A stretch of 21,848 nucleotides of DNA from Nocardioides sp. Lineage in GTDB: Bacteria > Actinomycetota > Actinomycetes > Propionibacteriales > Nocardioidaceae. The stretch is taken from contig DOWL01000183.1 in assembly GCA_003519585.1 (NCBI GenBank), positions 2,769-24,616 on the forward strand, written 5' to 3'. Both the position numbers and the translations under genes were made by a program. Below, one piece after another: positions 14,250 to 21,509 of the stretch (position 1 is its first letter; each line of letters starts with the position of its first letter). The notes under the pieces are model-generated. The model ran no database searches and was not told the DNA's origin. It was given only the letters and a program-made list of their open reading frames with translations.

Positions 14250-15347
14250 ATGACGCCGTTACGCCGCTGGGCTGTCGTCGTGGCCGGCACGCTGCTGCTG
14301 GTCGCGGCGCCGATCGCGCTGCACCTGCTGCCGGCGGCCGACAGCGACGCCAGCGCGACGGAGCTGCTGGCCCAGGTGCGCGGCGCGGAGGGCCACCCCT
14401 GGTCGGGGTACGTCGAGACCGACGGCGCGCTTCAGCTGCCGGACGCGGACCGGTTCAGCGACGTCGGTGCGCTGTTCGGCGAGCGCACCACGATGCGCGC
14501 GTGGTGGCAGGACGAGCGGCACTGGCGCGTCGACCAGTTGCTGCTCGCGGGAGAGACCGACCTGGTCCACGACGGGGGCACGACCCTGCGCTGGGACTAC
14601 GAGCACCTCGACGCCTCGCTGAGCCGCGACCCCGAGATCCGGCTGCCCCGGACCGCCGACCTGGTGCCGCCGGTGCTGGCGGAGCGGCTGCTCCGGGGTC
14701 TTGGTGAACAGGACGTCGAGCGGATCCCGGCCGAACGGGTGGCCGGCCTCAGCGCGCCCGGGCTCCGGCTCTCGCCGTCCTCGGCGCTGTCGAGCATCGA
14801 TCACGCGGACGTCTGGGTCGATCCGGGGTCCGGCGTACCCGTGAAAGTCGAGGTGTACGCCGACGGCGCGGACTCGGCGGCCTTCACCAGTCAGTTCCGC
14901 GACTTCTCGGCGCACCGGCCGAGCGACGACGCGCTCTCCTTCGAGGCGCCTGCGGGGGTGCACGTCGGCTTCGACGACGTGCTCGACATCGCGGACGCGG
15001 CCAACCAGTACGCGCCAGTCCGGCCGCCGGCGACGGTGGCCGGACTGCCGAAGGCAGACTCCTCCGACCGGGCGGTCGGTGTCTACGGCAGCGGCATGAC
15101 CCAGGTGATCGCCATCCCGCTGCGCGACCGCGAGGCGGACGCGCTGCGCGACCAGCTCGTGCTCACCGCCGGCGTGGACCGCTCGCCGGAACGAACGCAG
15201 GTCTCGGTCGGCCCGCTCGGCGTCGTGTTGACCGGCGGCGACGGCGACGGCGGCTGGCTGCTCGCCGGGACGCTCACCCGGGCGGCCCTGCTCCGTGCCG
15301 CCGACGACGTGCAGGCCGGCTTCGTCTTCGTGGACGGGGACCGATGA
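14250..15347 (+). CDS. LolA/RseB-like secreted or membrane-anchored protein linked to ABC exporter
   Basis: 365 aa. Residues 7-28 form a hydrophobic signal or anchor (WAVVVAGTLLLVAAPIALHLLP), so the bulk is extracytoplasmic. The region 36-235 has the LolA/RseB-type pattern: SGYVETDGALQLPD, WWQDERHWRVDQLLLAGETDLVHDGGTTLRWDYE and VWVDPGSGVPVKVEVYADG. These are strands of a lipoprotein-carrier-like fold also seen in MucB/RseB regulators. The stop overlaps the ATPase start (ATGA), tying it to the exporter. It may capture a hydrophobic ligand or sense envelope state; no experimental function is known to me. In automated annotation such proteins are sometimes called transcriptional regulators, which the signal anchor argues against. 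Confidence 0.75.
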   Translation: MTPLRRWAVVVAGTLLLVAAPIALHLLPAADSDASATELLAQVRGAEGHPWSGYVETDGALQLPDADRFSDVGALFGERTTMRAWWQDERHWRVDQLLLAGETDLVHDGGTTLRWDYEHLDASLSRDPEIRLPRTADLVPPVLAERLLRGLGEQDVERIPAERVAGLSAPGLRLSPSSALSSIDHADVWVDPGSGVPVKVEVYADGADSAAFTSQFRDFSAHRPSDDALSFEAPAGVHVGFDDVLDIADAANQYAPVRPPATVAGLPKADSSDRAVGVYGSGMTQVIAIPLRDREADALRDQLVLTAGVDRSPERTQVSVGPLGVVLTGGDGDGGWLLAGTLTRAALLRAADDVQAGFVFVDGDR

Positions 15348-16270
15348 CCGCGGAGCGGGTGATCGCCACGGAAGGGCTGACCAAGCGGTTCGGTCGCATC
15401 ACCGCGGTCGACGGAGTCGACCTCGACGTCCGCGAGGGCGACGTCTACGGATTCCTCGGCGCCAACGGGTCGGGCAAGACCACCACCGTCCGGATGCTGC
15501 TCGGCCTGGTGCTCGCGACGTCCGGCCGGATGGAGGTGCTCGGGCGGCCGATGCCGTCGGCAGGCCGTCAGGTGCTCCCCGAGGTCGGCGCGATGGTCGA
15601 GGGTCCGGCGGCGTACCCGCACCTCTCCGGGCGGCGCAACCTGGCGCTCTTCGACGCCATGGGGCCGGGCGGGGGACGCCGGGACCGCCGCCGCCGGATC
15701 GCCGAAGCACTCGACCGGGTGGGCCTGGCCGCCGTCGACGAGCGGCCGGTCCGCGCGTACTCCCTGGGCATGCGGCAGCGGCTCGGGCTGGCCGGCGCGC
15801 TGCTACGGCGGCCGCGACTGCTCGTGTTGGACGAGCCGACCAACGGGCTCGACCCGCAAGGCATCCAGGAGATCCGGTCGCTGTTGCTCGATCTCAACCG
15901 CACCGGTACGACCGTCTTCCTGTCGAGCCATCTGCTGTCCGAGATCGAGCAGCTGTGCACGCGGGTCGGGGTCCTGGACCGGGGCCGTCTCGTCCTCCAG
16001 GCCGAACTGGCCGAGCTGCGGCGGCCCACCGGGCGGGTCGAGGTGCGGACCCCCGACGTCGAGCAGGTGCGCGCGCTGCTCGACGGGGTCGTCGAGGAGT
16101 ACGACGCGACGCGGCTGCTCGTGCGCGAGAGTGATCCCGCGGCGCTCAACGAGCGCCTGGTCCGGGCTGGGGTCCGGGTCACGGCGCTCAACTCCGAGCG
16201 ACGCACGCTGGAGGACGTGGTGCTGGAGGCCGCGGCAGCCAGCGGCGACCGGTTCGGGGTGTCGTCGTGA
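15344..16270 (+). CDS. ABC-2 type exporter, ATP-binding protein (BcrA-like)
   Basis: 308 aa. Walker A GANGSGKTT (39-47), Q-loop region GAMVEGPAAYPHLSG, signature YSLGMRQR (139-146), Walker B LLVLDEPTNGLDP (159-171) and switch SSHLLSEIEQLC. The EGPAAYPHLSGRRNL segment and YSLGMRQRLG signature are typical of the BcrA subfamily, which includes bacitracin and lantibiotic self-protection transporters and many of unknown substrate. It overlaps the LolA-like gene upstream and the permease downstream by 4 bp each. It is clearly a different subfamily from the ATPase at 3615, so the two exporters are not recent duplicates. Confidence 0.92.
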   Translation: MTAERVIATEGLTKRFGRITAVDGVDLDVREGDVYGFLGANGSGKTTTVRMLLGLVLATSGRMEVLGRPMPSAGRQVLPEVGAMVEGPAAYPHLSGRRNLALFDAMGPGGGRRDRRRRIAEALDRVGLAAVDERPVRAYSLGMRQRLGLAGALLRRPRLLVLDEPTNGLDPQGIQEIRSLLLDLNRTGTTVFLSSHLLSEIEQLCTRVGVLDRGRLVLQAELAELRRPTGRVEVRTPDVEQVRALLDGVVEEYDATRLLVRESDPAALNERLVRAGVRVTALNSERRTLEDVVLEAAAASGDRFGVSS

Positions 16271-17085
16271 TCGCGGTCGAACTGGTGAAGCTGGTCCGGA
16301 GCCGCCGGACCTGGGCCACCATCGCGCTCATCGACGCCCTGCCCGCGCTAGTCGCCGTGCTGCTGGCCGTGACCGACCTCGGCCCGCGGCCGGGTACGGG
16401 GCCGGCGTTCCTCTCCGCCGTACTGACCGACGGCACCCTGTTCCCGCTGGCGGCGCTGGCGATCGTGCTGCCGCTGTTCCTGCCAATCGCGGTGGCGGTC
16501 ACGGCGGGAGAGGCGATCGCGGGCGAGGCGCAGCAGGGGACGCTGCGCTACGTGCTGGTCCGACCGGTCGGGCGCACCCGGCTGTTGGTGGCCAAGCTGA
16601 TCTCGATCATGGCCTTCGTGGTCCTCACGGTGCTGGTCGTCGCGGCCACGGCGTACGTCCTCGGGGTGCTGCTGCTCGGCAACGAGTCGGTGACCGCGAC
16701 CGGACCCGCCAGCGTCTCGGGCAGTTCGATGTCGACCCCGGAACTGGTCGGGCGAACCCTGCTGGCGCTGGGCTACGCGATGCTCTGCATGCTCGGCGTG
16801 GCCGCGGTCGCCCTGTTCCTCTCCACCGTCGCGCAGTCACCGCTCGGGGCGGCCCTCGGCACGATGGCTCTGCTCGTGGCCTCCACCCTGCTGCTCACCC
16901 TCGACGCCGCCGACGTGCTGCGGCCCTACCTGCCCACGCGATACTGGTTGGCGTTCGTCGACCTCTTCCGCGACCCGATCCTGTGGCGCGACGTACTCCG
17001 CGGCGTTGCGCTCCAAGGCGTCTACGTCGTCGTCTTCCTCGGGGCCGCCTGGGCCAACTTCATGACCAAGGACGTGACCGACTGA
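16267..17085 (+). CDS. ABC-2 type exporter permease
   Basis: 272 aa with about six membrane segments, in the BcrB/ABC2_membrane_2-like class. It shows the conserved cytoplasmic AGEAIAGEAQQGTLRYVLVRPVGRTRLLVAKL, where GE, GTLR and L.RPV.R are the landmarks coupling to the ATPase. One permease gene with one ATPase suggests a homodimeric pore. The GTG start overlaps the ATPase stop (GTGA). It is followed after 11 bp by the stop of the convergent hydrolase gene, with no obvious terminator in between. Confidence 0.9.
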   Translation: MIAVELVKLVRSRRTWATIALIDALPALVAVLLAVTDLGPRPGTGPAFLSAVLTDGTLFPLAALAIVLPLFLPIAVAVTAGEAIAGEAQQGTLRYVLVRPVGRTRLLVAKLISIMAFVVLTVLVVAATAYVLGVLLLGNESVTATGPASVSGSSMSTPELVGRTLLALGYAMLCMLGVAAVALFLSTVAQSPLGAALGTMALLVASTLLLTLDAADVLRPYLPTRYWLAFVDLFRDPILWRDVLRGVALQGVYVVVFLGAAWANFMTKDVTD

Positions 17086-17096
17086 CCCTCGTCGGA

Positions 17097-17921
17097 CTAC
17101 CCCGCGCCGCACACCGAGGAGTCCGGCTGGGTTGGCTCGTCCGTCCCCAGCACGGCCTCGACGATCGCGATGACAGCCGGACTGCGGGGTACGTCGGGAT
17201 GGCCGACCACGAGGCCCGGGCAGAGGTCCTGCAGCGACAGGTCGAGCGCGCCGTCCAGCGACCCGGAGTCGGGCGGGACGACGGTCGCGTCGTCCTCCGT
17301 CCACAGGGCCACCCACGCAGGACCGGCCGGTGTCTCGTCCTCGGCGTTCAGCCGTCGGAGCAGGTCTGAGTCGGGGTCGAGTTGCTGACACGCCTCCGGG
17401 CACACCGTGTCGCCCAGTGAGCCGGCCAACGAGGCCAGGTCGGTCCCGTGCTGGGGCGAGGCCAGCGTCACCGCCCGGCGCACGTGCGAGCCGCCGCCGA
17501 GCTCGGCCACGTAGACCCGCACGACGACGCCTCCGGCGGAGTAGCCGACCAGGTCGACGGACGGCGCACCGGTCTCCGCCAGGGCCGCTTCGACCTCATC
17601 GCGCAGGCCCGCGGCCTGGTCGCGCAGATCCTGGGTGCCCGAGCCCCGGGGCCGGACGATCCGCGCGTCGCGCCCCTGCGCCGACAGCGCGTCGGCCAGC
17701 ACCTGGAGCGATGCGGTCGACCCGCCGTACCCCGGCACGAGCAGCACCGGGCCGGGACGGTCCTGGGCGACCGGCTCGACCGGCGATTCCCGGCGTACGA
17801 CGAGGACGATCGCGACCGCCACGACCGCAGCCGCCACGAGACCGATCCCACCCAGCGCCAACCGGCGTCGTGCGGGGGCCAGGGAGTCGAGTGGGGGCAC
17901 AGGATCAGTGTGCGTCGGCAC
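17097..17921 (-). CDS. Membrane-anchored alpha/beta hydrolase, lipase/esterase-like
   Basis: 274 aa. A cytoplasmic stretch of about 20 residues is followed by one membrane segment (21-42), then an extracytoplasmic alpha/beta hydrolase: LLVPGYGGS (oxyanion region, 60-68), the nucleophile elbow GYSAGG (Ser128), then WTEDDATVVPP (Asp210/211) and VVGHPDVP (His241), giving a complete Ser-Asp-His triad. Four cysteines (174, 178, 234, 271) could form disulfides outside the cell. The architecture is that of secreted lipases/esterases of the LipA/EstA type; the substrate is unknown. GTG 17921 is the start. It lies 2 nt from the shared regulatory box, so the box overlaps its promoter or leader. There is no clear Shine-Dalgarno. 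Confidence 0.82.
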   Translation of the reverse strand: MPTHTDPVPPLDSLAPARRRLALGGIGLVAAAVVAVAIVLVVRRESPVEPVAQDRPGPVLLVPGYGGSTASLQVLADALSAQGRDARIVRPRGSGTQDLRDQAAGLRDEVEAALAETGAPSVDLVGYSAGGVVVRVYVAELGGGSHVRRAVTLASPQHGTDLASLAGSLGDTVCPEACQQLDPDSDLLRRLNAEDETPAGPAWVALWTEDDATVVPPDSGSLDGALDLSLQDLCPGLVVGHPDVPRSPAVIAIVEAVLGTDEPTQPDSSVCGAG

Positions 17922-17922
17922 C

Positions 17923-17939
17923 CGTCATGACTTCGTAAG
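17923..17939 (+). promoter_or_regulatory. Shared regulatory box, copy B (before the molybdoenzyme operon)
   Basis: CGTCATGACTTCGTAAG matches copy A (11571-11587) at 16 of 17 positions. The second conserved block GATCTGCCTACTGTCC (17966-17981) begins after exactly 26 nt. The 26-nt spacers themselves agree at only about 7 positions, so the blocks are selectively conserved rather than the whole region duplicated. The box also abuts the divergent hydrolase start codon. Confidence 0.65.
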
Positions 17940-17973
17940 CACGTGGGACGCGTAACGAACGGCTTGATCTGCC

Positions 17974-17979
17974 TACTGT
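17974..17979 (+). promoter_or_regulatory. -10 hexamer TACTGT, leaderless promoter of the molybdoenzyme operon
   Basis: TACTGT is followed by CCAGAC (6 nt) and GTG 17986. It lies inside the block shared with the GT2 promoter. Confidence 0.6.
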
Positions 17980-17985
17980 CCAGAC

Positions 17986-19155
17986 GTGCCCACGATGCTC
18001 CCGGTCCGGCCGCCCGCCGAGACCGACTTCAGCTCCCGGCTGCGCAGCGCCGCCGTGACGGCGAGGGTCGGGCTGTGGCTCGGCATCTGCTTCGGCATCT
18101 GCTTCGCGACCGGGCTGCTCAGCCACTACGCGCAGAACGCCGACCACCCCATCCCGTTCCCGACCGGGCCGGTCTGGGGCTACCGGCTCACCCAGGGGCT
18201 GCACGTGGTCACGGGCACGGCGGCGGTGCCCCTGCTGCTGGTGAAGCTCTGGACCGTCTACCCGAGGCTCTTCCGCCGGCCGGAGCGGGAGGTGCGGAGG
18301 CTGGTGCTCGACGGCCTCGAGCGAGCCTCCATCGCGGCGCTCGTCGCGTCGGCGATCTTCCAGTTGGCCACGGGGCTGGCCAACTCGGCGCAGTGGTACC
18401 CGTGGGACTTCTCGTTCCGCGCCACCCACTACGCGATCGCCTGGGTGGCGATCGGGTCGCTCCTCGTGCACATTGCCGTGAAGCTGCCGGTGATCCGCCG
18501 GGCGCTCACCTCCGACGTGGAGTCCACAGTCGACGACCGACCCACCGCCACCATGCCCGGCGCGCTGTCACGGCGCGGTCTGCTGCGCACGACGTGGGCC
18601 GCGGCCGGGGTGGCCGCGTTGGCCGTGGCCGGCGGCGCCGTGCCCTTCCTGCGCCAGGTGTCGGTGTTCGCGGTCCGCTCCGGAGACGGACCGCAGGGCG
18701 TGCCGATCAACAAGTCGGCCGCCGCCGCGCACATCAGCGACGAGATGGTCGGTCCGGCGTACCGACTCGAGGTGGCGTACGGCGACCGCACGGTCGCGCT
18801 GACCCGCGAGGACCTGCGGGCCATGCAGCAGCGGACCGAAAGCCTGCCGATCGCCTGCGTCGAGGGGTGGAGCGCAGGCGCCGAGTGGACCGGTGTCCGG
18901 GTGCGGGACCTGCTCGACCTGGTCGGCGCACCGGGTGGGCGGGACGTGGACGTCTACTCGCTGCAGCCGTCCGGGCCCTACCGCCACACGATCTTGCAGG
19001 GGAACTTCGCCGACGACGACCGCACGCTCGTCGCGCTCACGCTCCACGGCGAACCGCTGTCCCGTGACCACGGCGAGCCGGCCCGGCTGATCGCGCCGAA
19101 CCGGCCCGGGGTGTTGCAGACCAAGTGGCTGGCTCGGCTGGAGGTGAGCGCGTGA
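17986..19155 (+). CDS. Cytochrome b561-like / sulfite-oxidase-type molybdopterin oxidoreductase fusion (MsrQ-MsrP-like)
   Basis: 389 aa. The N-terminal part has four membrane segments (about 25-45, 68-90, 112-132, 146-168) with His47, His73, His148 and His162 available as haem ligands. A fifth segment (about 203-222) follows directly after SRRGLLR (195-201), a twin-arginine-like sequence. The C-terminal domain (about 230-389) is a sulfite-oxidase-fold molybdenum cofactor domain with the Cys291 ligand in LPIACVEGWSAGAEWTGV and the terminal NRPGVLQTKWLARLEV. It thus joins in one chain what E. coli splits into MsrQ (haem membrane anchor) and MsrP (periplasmic methionine sulfoxide reductase). The substrate is not known; electrons could flow either way. 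Its promoter shares a box with the GT2 operon. The start could also be ATG 17995. Confidence 0.85.
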   Translation: MPTMLPVRPPAETDFSSRLRSAAVTARVGLWLGICFGICFATGLLSHYAQNADHPIPFPTGPVWGYRLTQGLHVVTGTAAVPLLLVKLWTVYPRLFRRPEREVRRLVLDGLERASIAALVASAIFQLATGLANSAQWYPWDFSFRATHYAIAWVAIGSLLVHIAVKLPVIRRALTSDVESTVDDRPTATMPGALSRRGLLRTTWAAAGVAALAVAGGAVPFLRQVSVFAVRSGDGPQGVPINKSAAAAHISDEMVGPAYRLEVAYGDRTVALTREDLRAMQQRTESLPIACVEGWSAGAEWTGVRVRDLLDLVGAPGGRDVDVYSLQPSGPYRHTILQGNFADDDRTLVALTLHGEPLSRDHGEPARLIAPNRPGVLQTKWLARLEVSA

Positions 19156-19550
19156 CCCCGGTGCGGGCGGTGCTCGGGACCTTCGGCGTGCTGGCGGCGG
19201 CGTACGGCGTCTGGCTCTGGCTCAGCCGCGGCCACGATCGGTGGGACGTCGTGCTGTGGCTGGCAGGGGGCGTGGTGCTGCACGACGCGGTGCTCTCGGC
19301 GGTGGTGATCGTGCTCGGCCTGCTCCTGGTCCGGGTGCTACCCAAGGCCGCGCAGGCGCCGGCCGCGGTCGGGTGCGTGGTCCTGGGGTCGGTGACGCTG
19401 TTGGCCGTGCCGGTGCTGGGAGGGTTCGGTGCTCGGGCCGACAACGCCACGCTGCTCGACCGCAACTACTCGGCAGGCTGGCTGGTCCTCGCCGGGATCA
19501 CGATCGTGGCCGTGATCGCGGCGAGCCTCGTACGCTCGCGGAGGAGGTAG
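19152..19550 (+). CDS. Small four-helix membrane protein of unknown function
   Basis: 132 aa with four hydrophobic segments (about 7-24, 33-61, 69-91, 106-126) and a basic C-terminus (SRRR). I do not recognise a named family. One His (His44) and the Arg/Asp-containing turns give no catalytic pattern. GTG 19152 overlaps the molybdoenzyme stop (GTGA), and the response regulator starts only 3 bp after this gene's stop. It is therefore fixed between the oxidoreductase and its two-component system, and may be an accessory subunit or a sensor partner for the kinase, which lacks an obvious extracellular domain. Confidence 0.72.
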   Translation: MTPVRAVLGTFGVLAAAYGVWLWLSRGHDRWDVVLWLAGGVVLHDAVLSAVVIVLGLLLVRVLPKAAQAPAAVGCVVLGSVTLLAVPVLGGFGARADNATLLDRNYSAGWLVLAGITIVAVIAASLVRSRRR

Positions 19551-19552
19551 CG

Positions 19553-20230
19553 GTGGCCCGAGTCCTGGTGGTGGACGACGACCCGACGGTGCGCGAGGTC
19601 GTCGTGCAATATCTACGCGCCGCCGACCACGACGTGGTCGAGGCGGGCGACGGGGAGACCGCACTCGAACTGCACGACGGCGGACTTCTGGACCTGGTGG
19701 TCCTCGACCTGATGCTCCCTGGGATCGACGGCATCGAGGTCTGTCGGCGGCTGCGTGAGCAGGGTGACGTACCGGTCATCATGCTGACCGCGCTGGGCGA
19801 GGAGACCGACCGGGTCGTGGGGCTCGAGGTCGGCGCCGACGACTACGTGACCAAGCCGTTCAGTCCGCGCGAGCTCACCCTGCGGGTCGACTCGGTGCTG
19901 CGGCGGGTGGCCGCACCGCTGGCCCCGCGACGCCTCGAGGACGGCGACCTGGTGGTCGACGAGGCCGGCCATGCGGCGTACCGGCGCGGCGAGCCGCTCG
20001 CGCTGACCGGGCGCGAGTTCGACCTGCTGCGCTTCCTGCTCGCCCACCCCGGGACGGCGTACTCGCGGGACCAGCTGCTCGAGCAGGTCTGGGGCTGGTC
20101 GTTCGGTGACCAGTCCACCGTGACCGTGCACGTGCGCCGGCTGCGCGAGAAGGTCGAGGACGACCCGACCCGGCCGGTGCGACTGCAGACCGTGTGGGGC
20201 GTGGGCTACCGGTGGGAGGCCGCCTCGTGA
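19553..20230 (+). CDS. OmpR/PhoB-family response regulator
   Basis: 225 aa. The receiver domain has the acidic pocket VVDDD (Asp8-Asp10), phosphoacceptor Asp52 (VVLDLMLPG), Thr79 (MLTA) and Lys101 (VTKPFSP). The C-terminal winged-helix DNA-binding domain (about 125-225) has LTGREFDLLRFLL and the recognition region STVTVHVRRLREKVEDD with the wing VWGVGYRW. GTG 19553 is supported by the strong ribosome binding site GGAGGAGG at 19540-19547, one of the clearest in the window. It overlaps the kinase start by 4 bp. It is the natural candidate to bind the shared box at 17923, upstream of its own operon, and at 11571. Confidence 0.94.
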   Translation: MARVLVVDDDPTVREVVVQYLRAADHDVVEAGDGETALELHDGGLLDLVVLDLMLPGIDGIEVCRRLREQGDVPVIMLTALGEETDRVVGLEVGADDYVTKPFSPRELTLRVDSVLRRVAAPLAPRRLEDGDLVVDEAGHAAYRRGEPLALTGREFDLLRFLLAHPGTAYSRDQLLEQVWGWSFGDQSTVTVHVRRLREKVEDDPTRPVRLQTVWGVGYRWEAAS

Positions 20231-21360
20231 CCTCCGACCAGCTCCAGATCGTCCTGGTGGCCACGTTGTGCGCCCTCGCGGTAGGCGCCGTCGGACTCGG
20301 GGTGGCGTGGGCGATCCGGCATGCGTCGTTCTTCTGGCAGCTCGTGCTGGTCGTCGGCGTGGCCATCGGCTCGGTGCTCGCCGGAGTGGTGGCGATCGCC
20401 CGGATGATGTTCATCTCGGGTCACGACCGCGGCGTGGTCACCTGGGTGGTGTCCATCTCCGCCGTGGTGGCCCTGCTGGTCGCGGCGGCGCTCGGCGTGG
20501 CCATGGCCCGGTGGTCGGAGGCGCTGCGGCAGGACGCGAGCCGGCTCGGTACGCAGGGGACCTTCGCATCGTCGCCCCGCGGGCCCAGTGAGCTCCAAGC
20601 CCTCTCCGCGGAGCTGGCCCGCACCAGCGAACGGCTCACCGAGTCGCGGCTGCGCGAGGCCCGGCTGGAGGCGTCCCGGCGCGAGCTCGTCTCGTGGGTG
20701 TCCCACGACCTGCGGACGCCGTTGGCCGGGATGCGGGCGATGACCGAGGCGCTCGAGGACGGCCTGGCCGACGACCCGGGCCGATATCACCGCCAGATCC
20801 GTACGGAGGTCGACCGGATGGTGCGGATGGTCGACGACCTCTTCGAGCTGTCCCGGCTCAATGCCGGTGTCCTGACCATGAGCCCCGAGACCGTCGACCT
20901 CGGTGACGTGGTGAGCGAGGCGATCGCCGGCGCCGACCCGGTCGCCCGGGCCCGCGCCGTCCGGCTCGGCGGAAGTGTGGAGGACGGGCTGGCCGTCACC
21001 GCTGACGCCGTGGGGCTCTCGCGGGTGGTGACCAACCTCGTGATGAACGCGATCCGGCACACCCCGGCCGACGGCACCGTGCAGGTGCTGGGCCGAGCGG
21101 TGGGGGACGGGGTCGAGCTGAGCGTCAGCGATCAGTGCGGCGGCATCCCGGAGGACGACATGGACCGGGTCTTCGACCTCGCGTGGCGCGGTGGTCCGGC
21201 CCGCACCCCGGATCGCTCGGAGGAGCTCGCCGGCGCGAGCGGGGCGGGGCTGGGTCTGGCGATCGTCAAGGGCATCGTCGAGGCGCATCGCGGCGACGTC
21301 ACCGTCGAGAACGTCGGGCCGGGCTGCGTCTTCTCGATCCGCCTGCCGGTCTCGTCCTGA
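20227..21360 (+). CDS. Membrane sensor histidine kinase
   Basis: 377 aa. Three hydrophobic segments (about 6-29, 36-60, 70-93) leave only very short outer loops, so sensing is probably within the membrane or through a partner protein. A HAMP-like linker (about 94-150) is followed by the dimerisation/phosphotransfer H-box SWVSHDLRTPLAG (His160), the N-box TNLVMNAIRHTP (Asn274), the G1 box SDQCGGIPEDD and the G2 box GAGLGLAIVKG (339-349). All catalytic residues are present. The GTG start overlaps the response regulator stop (GTGA). It is the last gene of the operon that begins with the molybdoenzyme and is followed by the recA control region. Confidence 0.93.
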   Translation: MTSDQLQIVLVATLCALAVGAVGLGVAWAIRHASFFWQLVLVVGVAIGSVLAGVVAIARMMFISGHDRGVVTWVVSISAVVALLVAAALGVAMARWSEALRQDASRLGTQGTFASSPRGPSELQALSAELARTSERLTESRLREARLEASRRELVSWVSHDLRTPLAGMRAMTEALEDGLADDPGRYHRQIRTEVDRMVRMVDDLFELSRLNAGVLTMSPETVDLGDVVSEAIAGADPVARARAVRLGGSVEDGLAVTADAVGLSRVVTNLVMNAIRHTPADGTVQVLGRAVGDGVELSVSDQCGGIPEDDMDRVFDLAWRGGPARTPDRSEELAGASGAGLGLAIVKGIVEAHRGDVTVENVGPGCVFSIRLPVSS

Positions 21361-21404
21361 CGTCCCTGCCCTACGACCCGCCGTACGGCGTGTCGGCGCT
21401 CGAC

Positions 21405-21420
21405 TCGAACACGTGTTCGG
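21405..21420. promoter_or_regulatory. LexA (SOS) box upstream of recA
   Basis: TCGAACACGTGTTCGG matches the mycobacterial/Bacillus-type LexA operator TCGAAC-N4-GTTCGA at 11 of 12 fixed positions. A TANNNT hexamer, TACTTT (21422-21427), starts 2 nt after it. The box would therefore sit between the -35 and -10 of an SOS-repressed promoter. Confidence 0.85.
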
Positions 21421-21486
21421 CTACTTTCTGTCCACAGGTGCGACGCCGGGGCAGCTTTTCCACAACCCGACGGCCGGTAGTACCGG

Positions 21487-21509
21487 CTGTCGGTGGCGAT
21501 CCCTAGCGT
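21487..21509 (+). promoter_or_regulatory. PafBC-dependent (RecA-NDp type) promoter of recA
   Basis: CTGTCGGTG (21487-21495), an 8-nt spacer and TAGCGT (21504-21509) fit the mycobacterial RecA-NDp consensus TTGTCRGTG-N8-TANNNT, with only the first T differing. This promoter type is activated by PafBC independently of LexA. Transcription would begin near 21516, giving a short leader before the recA ribosome binding site AGGAAGG (21538-21544). Confidence 0.75.

Noticed and set aside
21379..21390. 12-bp palindrome CGCCGTACGGCG after the kinase gene
   Set aside because: It has no loop for a terminator hairpin, and GCCGTACGGC-like words are frequent in this DNA; not assigned a function.
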